DNA of 64,000 nt from Turnera subulata (GCA_028386065.3 JAKUCV010006706.1:246538-310537), one strand, 5' to 3'. Counted from the first letter of the stretch, positions 45,018 to 58,200 are shown. Made by a program: numbers and translations. Notes: generated from the sequence alone by a model not told the origin.

Positions 45018-45240
45018 CCATGAGTTTGTTCATTTTTAGTGCGGTGAAATTTTTACTAAAGTGACGTGGAGTTATCCTTGATAAAGGTTATTACCAGCGA
45101 CAACTAATCACGAAAAGTGTGGTTTCATGAAAAAAAAAAAAAGAAAACGACACAAAACTAGAGCCCTTTTTTCCTAATTTCATCAGGAAAACGTTTCCAT
45201 TTTTTTATGAAAAGAATATTTTGTCCACTAAGCTATAAAG
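45018..45240 (+). repeat. NAC-flank repeat R1
   Basis: Holds CATGAGTTTGTTC, CTAAAGTGACGTGGAGTT, ATTACCAGCGACAACTAATC and ACGAAAAGTGTGGTTTCATG in order. The same words recur at 47886-48960 (R2, split by a Helitron), and part of them at 63393-63439 (R3). Confidence 0.75.
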
Positions 45241-45293
45241 CAAAAAGAACGATTCATAGACTCTCGTTTACCTGTATTGAAAGGGAATAATTG

Positions 45294-47826
45294 GCTTGTA
45301 GGTAAAGAAAAACGTGTTTTCCTCTCAAGCTACAGTGCCAACCACACAAGAAAACACAGAGCCATTTCCCGACCAAAACCCACCCTGCTCCGGCGAGGCC
45401 AAGCATGGCCTGAGGAGTTAACTCTCTTCCCGTGTGAAGCCCTGCGACCGGACCCCTCCACCAAGCCTACACAGCGCCATCCTCGCCTCAGCAGCCCGAT
45501 CTTGGAGACAATAGGGTCCTCACGCGCCTCCTTCCTGGTGCACGTGCCACCGTCCCCTTCCTTCTCTCCTGGCACCATGACACCGGCGGAGGAAATGGAG
45601 GACCCGAAGACCGCTGTCGATCGTGCAACCCGCAAAGTACGGATCCGGCTTGAAGAGAACAGCCTAATCCAGCGGAGGAGATCGCGCTCACGCGACAGGC
45701 CAGCCCCCTCCAGCGACCGGATCCTCTCACCGTCGCCGCCCCCGACCAGACAGGCCGGATATCACCCCCAGATGCAGCTCCCCACTCCGACAGCAGCCGC
45801 TAACACAGGTGGTCCAACCTCCAGCACCGGCGGTTAGAGCTCCACCCTTGCTCTCCCGCCGCCTGCGCCCCCAGTGACACCTACTGTCCTCCTCGATGCA
45901 ACTTCGGTGTCTCCTCATCCTGTTGCAGCGGGAGCTCCAACCGGCAGCGACAATGGAGAAGGTATTCACCTCCCAGGCATGACCTCCCTTCTAACTTCGA
46001 AGGATTCTCCACCGGGCATGCAGTCAGCACCGGTCGACACCTCTGTGCACCCACAGCCTCCTCATGGCTCCTCCACACTGGATGTGACGATGAACGAAGC
46101 TACCCCGAGCTATTAGGATTCTTTATTTGCTGGGTCTAACCCGCTTTATCAATCCGACCAGTGGGAACTTGAGGGTGAAGCTGAGTACGAAGAAGGAGAC
46201 TTGATGATAACCGACATCGATAGAGTCGCTAATTTGGTTTTGTCCGATCCCTTTAAAGCCCGGCTGAACAAACAATGGGAAAATGCGATGGTGATCAAGT
46301 TGTATGGACGCTATATCGGATACAAAGCTCTGCATGCACAATTATAGCTCATTTGGAAGCCAACCGGACCTTTCAAGATCATCGATCTTGAAAATAATTT
46401 CTATTTGGTGCGGTTCTGGGCTTCGGAGGATTATATCCATACCTTGACTGACGGACCGTAGAGCATCTATGGCAGTGTCCTTAGCGTGCAACCTTGGTCT
46501 CCGACATTCCGAGCATCTACCGGGACAATTGACTCCATAGTGGCGTGGATCCAATTTCCTGACTTCCCGACCAATCGATACCATTCAAGAATACTACGGC
46601 AACTTGGCAACATGGTGGGCAGAACAGTTAAGCTTGACGATAACACTTCTAACCCTAGTCGAGCCAAATTTGCTAGAGTTGTTGTATGCTTTGATTTAAC
46701 AAACCCTGAAGGGGGAAGTATATCCGGATGGCGAACCTATAAAGGTCGGTTATGAGGGCTTGCCCGATATTTGTTATATATGTGGGAAACTAGGTCACAG
46801 CATCTTAGTTTGTCCGGAAGCTGCCCATAGCCGGAACACTACTACCGGCACATCTTGAACAACTCCTATGGATTTTGAAGGAACGGAAGCCAAATTACAT
46901 AATGGGAGGGGAGCTTGGATGAACGTATCGAAGCGGTCTTGATGCCCATCCCAGAGGCAACCGGTCAGCCCAGAAATGCCCCCACCACATTCTAACACCA
47001 ACCGCCTGCAAAACCGGTTCCACATCCTCAGCCAATCTCCCCAGGAGGATCCCGTGCTGACCCGTCGACCTGAACCTGTTGCATCTTCTCGCACCTTAGA
47101 GACGGTGCCCGAGGCCTTGCCACTTGACACAACCACCGTCATCCCACCCTCACAATCTATAACTGCCATTGAGGTCCAAAGTCCTTCCGGTACACCCCCC
47201 GCTCTACCCACACTCCAAGACTTCATCCGGGACGGGCCTGTTAGGAAGTCATCTGGCAAACAGACGGCGAGACTCCAAAAGCAATCCACCAAGAAAGCCC
47301 TGCCCTTAAAAATTCCAAAACTTGCAGTTAGGGATAACCCTCGACGACAAACTCTCAAAGACGTATCTAATGTCCCAACCAATCCCCATACCTTTGACAC
47401 CCTAGGTTCCGACCCCTCTCGCCCCCCTACCCCTACCAATTATCCTATCATCTCCTCGAACTTCAACCCATCTACCCAGGCTCGGCCCCATCGATCTCAG
47501 AATCACACGGCAGTGGTGCTCTCAGAAGACTGCCATCGAATGATCATCTCGCCCGATGTACTCAGGTCTGGGTCCGGAATGGAGCGACAAATGGATATCC
47601 CTCCATGAGTCGAGAGTCTCATACCAGTTTCGGTTTAGTAATTATCTTGTTGTTTTACTGGTCCTAGTTCTCGTTTCTTCGAGCTCTTATCATCTACTAT
47701 CTTTTCCTTGTCTTTGTATTAGTCCAATGTTTATACTAATTAGGAGTCGATTTGAGCTACCGACTTCTAAACATGTCATCAGCTCAAGTATATTTTTAAT
47801 ATACCTCCTGGTTTACAACCAAAAAA
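45294..47826 (+). mobile_element. LINE carrying ORF1 but no ORF2
   Basis: AAGGGAATAATTG flanks both sides (45281-45293 and 47827-47839), the right copy directly after an A8 run. The 2.53-kb interior is a leader, ORF1 (DUF4283 plus CCHC) and a roughly 220-bp 3' UTR with poly(A). Endonuclease and reverse transcriptase are completely absent. The clean TSD suggests insertion in this short form, mobilised by another LINE's machinery, but a later internal deletion is not excluded. Confidence 0.78.
45577..47608 (+). pseudogene. LINE ORF1 (DUF4283, CCHC knuckle), broken
   Basis: A Pro/Ser/Arg-rich start (from ATG 45577, MTPAEEMEDPKTAVDRATRK) is interrupted by a TAG at 45836-45838. The DUF4283 part (about 46139-46600) reads NPLYQSDQWELEGEAEYEEG, VLSDPFKARLNKQWENAMVI, IYGSVLSVQPWSPTFRAS, with stops at about 46345 and 46459, the latter where Trp is usual. 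The knuckle ICYICGKLGHSILVC (about 46769-46813) is in another frame. The long Pro/Thr-rich tail (46976-47608) is open. Decayed. Confidence 0.78.
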
Positions 47827-47885
47827 AAGGGAATAATTGTCCGATTTTGGCCCCGTCTTCTACCAACACCTCATAATATCGCCAA

Positions 47886-48960
47886 CATGAGTTTTTTTTA
47901 ATCAGTGAAATTTCTACTAAAGTGACGTGGAGTTTTCCTTTATAAAAAAAATTATTACCTGAGATGCGACAACTAATCTATACTATCTATAAAAGCATGA
48001 CCTCTCCAATTTCAAAGACTAAAATACCCTTATTTATATTATTTTAATAATAAGAAATAATGAGTGATACGTCATACACTAATGAATAACATGTAGTCTA
48101 TTATAAAAATTCTCTTATAGTATAAGAGTTGAGCAAATTAATTAAATTACCTATTTTTATTAAATATATAACTTATAATATCAAGAATATCAACAAATTA
48201 CAAGTCTACAAGTCTTCTATATCAACTCTCTTATATTATAAATCTATACTATCTACAAAAGCATGACCTCTCCAAATTAAAAGACTAAAATACCCTTATT
48301 TATATTATATTAATAATAAGAAATAATGAGTGATACGTCATACACTAATGAATAACATGTAGTCTATTATAAAAATTCTCTTATAGTATAAGAGTGAGAA
48401 AATTAATTAAATTACCTTTTTTATTAAATATATAACTTATAATATCAAGAATATCAATAAATTACAAGTCTACAAGTCTTCTATATCAACTCTCTTATAT
48501 TATAAAAGTTAAAAAATTAATATAATTTATTTTTTATTAAATATATAATTTAATATGATAAATTATATAATTTAGAATATCATGAACATCAACAAATATC
48601 GTTAAAGAAAACTCAATTTAAGGATTGCTATACGTAAAGTTATTCTGAAGAGTTCTTATCCCTTTAAATTATATGAATAATAATAATCAAAAAGCAAGTA
48701 CTGAAAAAACATAATTATAAAAAAGAACTCAAACACTTAGAAAAATTAAAATCAAGAACAACGATTATAAAGAAGAATAATAATTATATTATATATTACC
48801 GTACTATGTGCATCGCACGTGCAGAAAAACTAGTAATCACGAAAAGTGTGGTCTCACGAAAAAAGAAAATGACACAAAGATGGAGCCATTTTTTCTAATT
48901 CTACTTGGAAACATTGTCACCATATTCAATTTTTTTTTTGAAACTATTTCGTCCGCTAAT
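47886..48960 (+). repeat. NAC-flank repeat R2, split by a Helitron
   Basis: The left part 47886-47976 and right part 48834-48960 together match R1 (45018-45240). The break is exactly at the Helitron insertion (GACAACTAA, then the element, then TAATCACG). It lies directly upstream of the NAC gene 2 promoter. Confidence 0.75.
47977..48833 (+). mobile_element. Non-autonomous Helitron, 857 bp
   Basis: Starts TCTATACTATCTATAAAAGC and ends with the hairpin GTGCATCGCAC about 12 bases before CTAG, inserted between host A and T: the canonical Helitron structure. It has no TSD. Comparison with R1 shows the empty site, apart from a 3-base difference. A second 5' end, TCTATACTATCTACAAAAGC, occurs at 48243, giving two direct units of 266 bp. 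No coding capacity. Its termini match those of the large Helitron at 49420-62448. Confidence 0.9.
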
Positions 48961-48962
48961 CT

Positions 48963-48974
48963 ATATATATAAAA
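48963..48974 (+). promoter_or_regulatory. TATA box of NAC gene 2
   Basis: TATATATATAAAA about 95 bp before the ATG at 49066. This leaves a leader of about 65 bases. Confidence 0.5.
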
Positions 48975-49065
48975 TCAGACACTCTTCTTTCTCCTATCCC
49001 ATCTCGAAGTCGATATATCGGTAAAAACTTGTAGATCTATAGGGCAATATGGGTTTACTATTAAA

Positions 49066-49219
49066 ATGAGTACCGGAGAAGAGCTTGCGGTTGGGTACAA
49101 GTTTTCTCCTACCAAATTACAAATCCTATGTGATTTTTTGAAGAATAAGATGAACGGAGTAGAATTCCAGGATGTAATCCCCACCGCCGATGTGTACTCC
49201 CGCAGTCCCCGAAATATTT
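49066..49219 (+). CDS. NAC gene 2, exon 1 (subdomains A and B)
   Basis: 51 codons plus one base, starting at the ATG that aligns with Met17 of NAC gene 1. It ends ...SRSPRNI. The donor GTAGAC at 49220 is non-ideal. A few bases past it the open frame continues into an unrelated Phe/Leu-rich stretch, as expected for intron sequence. Confidence 0.75.
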
Positions 49220-52200
49220 GTAGACTTAGTTATATTTTTTTCACTCTTTTTTTATCTGTGCCTGTAATATTGTGGGTCTCGTTACACTGTTCATGACGAA
49301 TTGTTTCTATCCCTGGAATGCCAATAGACTTATTATTAGAGCATAATTAGCAAAACAATTAACAATAAGACCCGATTAATTGTTTCAATGGGTACCCGAT
49401 TGCTCTCCATTTATTATGACTAGTTTTTGTGCACGTGCGATGCACGTGGTATAATATTATCTTTTTAAATTATGAATATTGGTAGTTTTTTATTTTTAAA
49501 AAATATAATGTAAATAGTAATTATTTATACTAACAACCACCAATAATAATAATAAGATGCTAACATTGTTTTAATTAAAAATTAATAACATATCGTTCAA
49601 ATATTAGTTATATTGATAGTAGTATATAAGCTATGGTATTGTTTCTTTAAATACGAATATGAGTTTTTTATATATTTTGTTTTTTAAAAAAATATAATGT
49701 AAATAGTAATTATTTATACTCACAATCACCAATAATAATAAGATGCTAACATTGTTTTAATTTAAAAATAATAGCATATGGTTCAAATATTAATTACAAT
49801 AATAGTAGTGTATAAGCTAATAACAATAATTTATTCTTTTTCCTTCTTAATTTATTCGTAATTGGTTGTACGTAGTTGTCTTCATCTTCAATACAGATGA
49901 TGTTTTTTTCTTTTTTTAGCCTCTAAACTTGCAATTCTAACTTCTTTTTCATTTTGTTCTTTAGCAGTTGTCTTTCGCACTTCCTGCATTTTCTTGAAGG
50001 GAAGGATATACTTTTGTAATCAGGCAATCAATAGCTAATTCATATGTTTGGTAATTAACTGCCATTTCATTTGGTATTGAAATCAACCCATCTTCCGATG
50101 TAGGTTCCTCTCCATTTCCAATCCTTAGTATAAGTTGACTAAATTTCTCATTCGTTTTTTGCCCTCACATTGATGGTTAATCTCAATTTCTCCATTTTAT
50201 TCCAGATATAAGATCTAACTGAGCTTGTTTCTACTATTTCTTGCCTCGTACCTCTTGGAACTACCGGTAGCACTTGTCTAAAATCACCTCCGAACAAAAC
50301 AATCTTACCGCCAAAAGGTTCTTGGCAATTCATTACATCTCGAAGTGTCCGATCTACTGTTTCGATAGCAAATCGTTTTGCCATTGGTGCTTCATCCTAC
50401 ACAATAAATTTTGCCTTCTTCATCAACTGTGCACTTGTACTTTGTTTCGACTTCTTACATAAAATTGTTTCATTGTTGATGAATGGAATTTCAAAACGTG
50501 AATGAGCTGTCCGGCCACCAAGCATGATTGTTGCAGCTACACCACATGTTGTAGTTGCAAGTGTTATCATTCCTCTGGATCTTACATTGACAAGTAATGC
50601 ACGATATAAATATGTTTTTCCAGTTCCTCTAGGTCCATCAATGAAAAATATTCCCTTACCTCCACAGTTTATTCTTTCTAAAATTGTATCGAAAACAATT
50701 TTTTGTTCCGAATTGAGAAGTGCATGTACCTGTATATCCTCAGATGGAATCTCAATTGATATTTCATCAATTATTGCTCTCGGCACAGTTGCTTCATCAT
50801 CAAAAGGATAATCATTTGAGTTTGTTAGCTTATATTCGTCAACATTTTTCCCCATACTTTGTAGATAACAACTGACACTTTTTAGCGTCAAAAGAAGTTG
50901 AGCGGTAGGAGAACATTCTTGGTTCCTTCTAAAATCTTCGGACATTGACTCAAAATAAAGATCCTATAACTCTCTTGTATTCTCTGGCTGACAATGGACT
51001 AAAATGGTTGCGAAAGGTCTGCGTAACTCTTTTGGCATCTGAAACATGATAACGTCTTTCACACACTCTGATAAACTTTCATCGGATTCTGGAAGTCCTC
51101 TCTTCTGTGCAGCTTCTTTGAATGTTGAGTTTTGCACTCCAGTAAATGAAAGAAGATCTTTAAATGATTTCGGTCTTTTCACGTGATTTAGGAGTAGTCA
51201 AAGGTAGTAACTTTCTCCTTCTTTTGGATTTACTGAATTAATACGACCAATAACTTTGCTTACTCTGTCTCGGTGTCCATACTTTCCTTTTTTCATTCCA
51301 CACAAAATATTCCAGAAATTACCTGTAAATATTTTTTTAATAGCACGGAATGAACCAAATTAGATAGTAAATAAGAGTAATCCTCATTTAATATTACTCT
51401 ATATTTAATTTTAAAAAATATATGTATATGGTTTCTTTCTCAATATAGAAATAAGTATATAGAAATTTCAATAAAACTATCGAGAATGAGTGAAAAAATT
51501 TGGTACCTATATAACAATTTTGTTGCCTCTTTATCTTTGGAACATAATGCCATAAATTCTGTAAGCATTGTTTTCGTCTCATGATCCCACCCGATAACAT
51601 TATTCAAATTAGCATGTTTCCAATAGTAAACTGCTTGTTTTTTCAGGTAAGTGCAACTGTAGATTGATGACAGCAGGTTTTATGTCAAACAAATTTAATC
51701 GCAGAATTCTCCATGCTGCTTCTTGTGAAGATTCCAATCTGGCATTTTGATATTGTTAAATTTTATCCACTAACTCATTCCCATTGTCATCTGCAATATG
51801 CACTGCTGCTCTATCATGTTCTTTATATATGTTGAAGCGCCCCGGCCCGTATTTACCATACAGGGTAAACACGTGCCAGAACTGTTCTTAATACAATATC
51901 AGACAATACATACAATGTAAAATATAATACAAGGCAATCCCAAATACAACATCCGTCACCCGATCCCGGGGACCATTATTCAAACCACAACAGCAGTAGC
52001 AGAACGCATATACTACAGCAACGTGTAAGATACAGCAACACATAATAATCAGCAGCGGAAGACTTAGAATGAGATGCAGCGGAGGTATGGATCCGGGGAC
52101 TGGTGGAGTAGAATCAACAGCTGGCCGAACCACGTACCTGTACTACGAGCAACTCATCCTACGGGATGAAACCCCGCAGGCGAGGGGTGAGTCCAAAGTG

Positions 52201-55200
52201 CTCACTGACGAAGGATAAACAGTAATATGCAGGCAACACAATACTTTCGAAGTAAAATTCCAGCAAAAAACATAACAAGGAAACAACCAGAATATAACTG
52301 AGCCAAGACCAAAAGATTATTTGTTATTACCAATTTTATCTTTCGGGCCCTGTCACTGGACAAGCTAGGGTCGTACCTGGTTATTAACATGTTCTGGGTG
52401 CTAGATCAATCCAAAAGAACCCAGGGATAGACATCCCAAAAATATAGATCCCAGGGATAGACATCCCAAAAATATAGTCACGGGATAGACATCCCAAGCA
52501 TAGACATGCATATCACAAGTAACCCAGATCATAGCCACCACAAAACAGTCTCTAACCATCTAGTCGTACCACTACTTTCCTAGTGACAATACAGTCTTCA
52601 ACACAACTTCCAATTATCCAATTATCTCATCATATCAGTTATGTCCACAATCAACAAATCAACAACCACAGCAATGATACCACAATCAAACTCAATTGGC
52701 TCAGCAGTTCAGTCAGGCAAAATAATCACAGAAAGCAAACACAGTAACGTGTGCAACATATCAAAGGTTATCTGAAACACCCGTGTCCCAATTTTACAAT
52801 AAAATACTTAAATAAAGGAAATTACCAAAATACCCCTGAAACCCGGGACACGAAATCCAATATCAATAATATCCAAAAATCTTATAAAAAACGAGATGTC
52901 ATTAAGAACAAACAATCCGGCTTAACAAGCCACAAAACAACCCGGCATCCTGTCGAAACATCATCAATACATAAACCCGGCAACCCGCCGATAAAGTAAT
53001 CCAAAAATCAATAGTGACATCTCAATAAAAATCCAATGCAGCGGAAGAAACAAACGGAGTAAAAATAAGTGAAACAAAACAACAAGCATGCCGACTCTAT
53101 GGATCCAACCGGGAGATCAAGCATAGCTACCTGCTGAGATAACCACGTCCGTACTCTGGAAGGATGGAAAGTGACTGCACGCTAACTAAGGTCTGAAAAA
53201 CAACGTTGGCGATTATGTGAGTCGCCTACTCAGTGAGCAATATATATCTAATTATGTAAGTGTGCAGATCAAGTCCGAATGGAAGGAAGAGCAACAAAAC
53301 TAGTAAGCAACATACAACAACCAGTACTAACATGCCAAGCCAATCAAGCAAACAATTCATTATTCTCCATCTGTTGTGTGTTAAGGTTTCTTATTATAAT
53401 TTATTATTCAGGGCCCCTACTGTGTGCGTCGAGCTCGGTCCCGTCTCATGAGACAACCAAGCATAAGCCCAAATACAACCAGGCACGAAGCCCAACATAT
53501 CTATAGTGAGAGAGAGAGAGAGACAGAGAGAAAGAGGGAGGTAGAAAGGGGAAGGTAGAAGGAGGGAGGTAGAACCGGTCATTACAGACCCATATGCAAA
53601 TCCGCATAACACTTGCCATTCCGCAAGCAAACCCGAGGGGTATCACTTCCCGCTCGAAACAACCGGTCATCAGCACACAGTAGCCTAACTTCTACTGTAC
53701 ATTATCTTATTCACAAGTCATGAGTTTATGTGTGCCATTAGTTGTGATTTAACAAGGTTGTGTGATAAGCCAACCTAAACAAATAACCGGATCTCCGACC
53801 CACATTACATCACACAAAACCCAGAACCACACCACATGTTATAATCCATAACAATCCAAACAACCAGCTCATAAGCAATTAGTACACTTAGGCACACAAT
53901 ACAGATTACAGCATGTTAGCAAACAAGCATGCAACTCAAACAAACCAATCCAACAAGCTCATGCATACAAACATAAAAAGACGTATAAAGTCACCTCAAC
54001 GACGATTGTCCTGTGGAGCTTTTCCCAGAACAGATCCTCCAGCTCCCGACGTATTACCCGTGCCTGAATACCGGCACACACAACAAATTACAAACAATGA
54101 CAATAAAAACATGCATGCATGTAACTATAATGCTCAACTGAGTTAAACCTGTAACGCCCCGAATTTCGTTAATTGAATTTTTCCGAAATTTTCGAAATTT
54201 TCGGTATTTAATTTCCATTTTTACCCTTGCGGGTTTCCGGGAGTCTTTGGTTAAAAATTATTGATATAATTAATTGATTCACTTGGAAAATATTATTTTC
54301 ACTTTTAGGATCGATCCTTGTTCGGGAACAATTGGAGTTCCGGGGTGAAATATGGGGTTTGTCGTAGTTTCACTCAAAACTACGTCGTTTTGGATTAAAA
54401 GGAAAAAAAAAATAATAATAAAAACCTAAAACCCTATGCGCGCGTTGACCATGGGGTGTTGACCGCGCCTTGAACCAAAACGACGTCGTTTTGGGTCAAG
54501 GCCGGCAACCCTACCTCCCTTCTCTTTTCTTTTCTTTTCTTTTCCCCATTACCCTATTTCTTCCCCCTCTACCAGTTACCGCCGCCCCTCTCTTGTTCTT
54601 CTTCTCTTCTCTCTTCTATTTTCTTTCTCTCCCTCTTCACTCCCCACGATCTCTTCCCCCTCTCCCTTTTTCGTTCCACTCAAAACCGCCACCATTAATC
54701 ATTTCTCTTCTCTCTCAAATCGAGCCGCCGCCGCTGCTATGTTCTCCAAGTCGCCGCCCGAGCTTTGCCGCCATCACGCACCAGCAGCGAAGGAAGGAGG
54801 AATCAAGGGGAGACTCGGGACGAGCTCATCTTGGGCGTGGCTGCGCCTGGGTTGCACCGCCGCCGCTGACGACCGTGGGGTGAGCCTTGACGCTCTTCTT
54901 CTTCCTCTGTTTCTTCTTTGCTTCGGTGGTGCGTGGGTTTAATTGTTTTGGTTTGATGTCGAAGGTGGGGTGGAGTTGTATTTGTTGTTGTTTGTGGTCG
55001 GATTCGGGGTGAAGAGGCTGAGGCTCAGGTCGGCTTCTGTGTGTGCGGGCCGGAGGGACGGCATGACTGAACTGTCACTGCCGCCGTGAACGGGTAAGCT
55101 GCCTTGCTTCCCCTTTCTCGCTTTCCTTTTCTTATCTCTTTGTGCTTCTGGGTTGTTGTGCTGAATTTGGGTCTGTTTTCGATGGCGGGTCTGCGTGTGT

Positions 55201-58200
55201 GGCGGTTGTCCTGTGGCGGTGATTGCCGTGCCTTGTGCGGTGGTCGAGGCGGCGGTGGACTCGTGTGTTGTTGGGTCATTGGTGGTTTGTTGTTTTGTTG
55301 GTGAACGGGCTCGTGGTGTCAGTGGAGGCCGATGTTGGTTCGGGTGCGGTCACAGGATACCGTTCGCGTCGCCGCCTCCTGTTCTCTGGTAAGCATCGTT
55401 GTCCTCAATTTTCTCTTCTCCTTTTTCCTTTGCTCCCCGTGTTGATAGCTTTTGTTGTGGTTGTTTATGGGGTGTTCGGGTCTGGGTTCGGAGGCGGATG
55501 GGGTGTGCAGTGACTCGGGTTTTTGCTGTACCATAATTCCGGACGGGTCCATCTCCGGGCGATGTGTGAGCTTGTATTTTCCGGTAAGGATTTGTTATTT
55601 ATAATTCGTCCTTAGTGCTTTTGGATGTATATTGGCTGCTGGTTGATGGATAGAATGTGGTGCATGATTCTGTTCGGTATGGACAGTTTGTGGGGCTGAT
55701 TTCCGGGTCGCTGTGGTGTTTCTCCAACATGTCGGGGTACTGTTCCGGCGAGGGCTGGCCGGAATCCGGTGAACGGGTACTGTTCCGGCGAGCTCGGGAA
55801 TTATCCGGCGAGGCTCGGGATTTCTCGGCAAGACAACTTCTTTTCCGGCATTTAACGGTATTTCCCCGAAGTGTAATTTGATGTTTTAAACTCATTCACG
55901 GCATGTAAAATTAATTCGAATTGGGGTGTGTACTAAATCTTGTATAATAGAAACCGAGAGTATGGGATGTGTAACATGTGGTCGGTATATGTCCGACGCG
56001 GGTAGAACCTTAGGCCGGAAAGGTCGGGCTCGGGAGCTCGATTAATGTGAGTAAGTGAATGGGCCGGGCCTAGACCCAAGTTATGTCACGTTAAGGGTAT
56101 ACGGGCTTTAGGCCCAAGGGTTATTATGGACACGGGCTATAGGCCAATAAAGAGTAATTAATTTAAAATGGGCTTTAGGCCCAATAACTTTAAATGAAAT
56201 GGGCTTTAGGCCCAGTGACTTTAATTGATGTGGGCTTAGGCCCTGTGAACCGTTAATCGAGATAAATAATTGAACTTAAGCAAACTTTTGGTCTCGGGCT
56301 AGGTTATGGGATTTGTCGAGCTAAGACTGGGCTTAAGGACTAAAAGATTTCATGTCGTTTTAGTCACGGCATTGACATGCATTCATCATGATTTTATGTG
56401 GACCTTATGTGTGGTCATTTTGATTCTATTATAGGATATGTTAAGGTGGAATGAGCTTCGGCTTCCGAGACTATTATTATGGCCAAGGTGAGGACTTATA
56501 AACCTTTGTATGCATTACTGCCTACAATGCTCGGTTAACTGTCTTGATATATAATGTGGTAATATGTGTTGGGTCTTTAATGCTGTATGCATGCTTGTTT
56601 GATGTGTTGATGTGGCTATCTGCAAGTGTACTGTGTTGGTGATATCTCTGATGTTGTATGCATGATTTGTGAACTGTGTACCAGTGTGATATATTATGCC
56701 TGTCGTGCATGAGTTGTTTTGTGTGTTAAATAATGTGATATATGGTTTTGTGGTTTGTGTGGTGGATTGTGGGCTGGAGGCCCGGACTTGAGTTTAAGTT
56801 GTTAAATCCACACAACCCTGATTGAAATAACGTATGGTACAACTCTTAAGGAATAATGTGAATAACGAATTATAATTAAGTCTACTGTGGGGCTGTTGAC
56901 CGGTTGGTTCGAGTGGGAAGTAATACCCCTCGGGATGGCATGCGGGTTTGCATGTGGGCCTGTGATGGCCGGTTCTACCTCCCTCCTTCTACCTCCCCCT
57001 TTCTACCTCCCTCTTTCTCTCTGTCTCTCTCTCTCTATGGATATGTTGGGCTTCGTGCCTGGTTTATTTGGGCTTCGTGCCTGTTTATTTGGGCTTCGTG
57101 CCTGGTTGTCTGATCAGACGGGACCGAGCTCGACGCACACAGTAGAGGGCCCTAAATAAAATATTTAAACCTAATAACAAGATAATAATATAAGTAATGA
57201 CAAGTGATGGTTTGTAGTCTGATGATGTCTTGCTCCCTGTATTGTGGTTGTTGTGGTTTGATGCCGGTGTATTTGTAGTTGATTTGTTTTGTATATTATT
57301 GGTTTATTTGTCTGCGGTGAGACAGTGGTTGGTCTCACCCCCTCACAGTCTTTTCAGGTTAACTGCTTGTTGAGCAGTGGTGCATATCAGCAGGTGGCGG
57401 TGCGTTCCTCTCCTCGGGTCGGATCCATAGAGTTCACTGCATACATGTTATTTTACGTATTGTCTTCCGCTGCATACTCGTTGTTGTGTAAATTGTTGTA
57501 TAATTGTTCAATGTTTATGTTGTTGATATTGTATCCCGGGTAGAAGGGCAATTTGGTCACTTCACATGATGTATAATCTTTAATGAATAATTTGGGATAC
57601 GGGTGTCCCGGGAATGATAAGGGCAATTTGGCCAATCTATAATTGATTTACAACTTATATTAATAAATTGGGACACGGGCGCTTCAAAACCCGTCCCTAG
57701 TTAGCCAATACGAAATTCCCGGGTCTAAACCCGACTTAATGCTCTCTCACCAAAACTCCGAGTATCGGGACCTAAGGTTTACCGGCTTAAGCCCAACTAA
57801 GTCCAATAAGTAGTTCCCGGGCCTATGGCCCACTCATTATGTCCTTTACGAGTTTCCGGCCTAAAACCCAATCTAAGCCCAAATTCAATTTCCGGGCCTA
57901 AAGCCCACTTCCTTAAGTCCTTATTACCCAATTGTAGGATTGGGCTCAAAGCCCGTTACTTAAGTCCAAGGTCAATTCGATCCCAAAGATTCCCGGCCTA
58001 AAGGTTCTACCCGTATCGGTAAAACTCCCGGTTATATTCCACACAAATTCCCGTACTCGATCTACTACTATGTACCTTATCAATATTACAAAACCCAATC
58101 CAAATTAAATAAGTACATGACATGAATAACACAATTTATACATCAAGTATAATGCCGGAGTCAAAACCCGAACCTTCGCCGGAAAATTCCCGAGCCTTCG

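Noticed and set aside
46795..47439. 214-codon open frame on the minus strand opposite the ORF1-only LINE
   Set aside because: Complement of the Pro/Thr-rich ORF1 tail; no motif, no promoter.
49066..49296. NAC exon 1 as an isolated pseudogene fragment
   Set aside because: Phase, domain order and the matching exons 2-3 downstream on the same strand fit one gene split by the Helitron, so the gene model is preferred, although expression is unproven.
53394..53676. Signal-peptide-like Leu/Ser-rich frames on the minus strand of Y2
   Set aside because: Translation of the GA/CT microsatellite and flanks; the Y1 counterpart has a different frame.
54470..54883. 137-codon frame in unit Y1, rich in Leu/Pro/Phe
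   Set aside because: Low-complexity translation of a CT-rich leader-like tract; no conserved counterpart as protein in Y2.
55025..55895. Several overlapping frames on both strands of Y1
   Set aside because: GC-rich region with few stops by composition; no shared reading frame with Y2.
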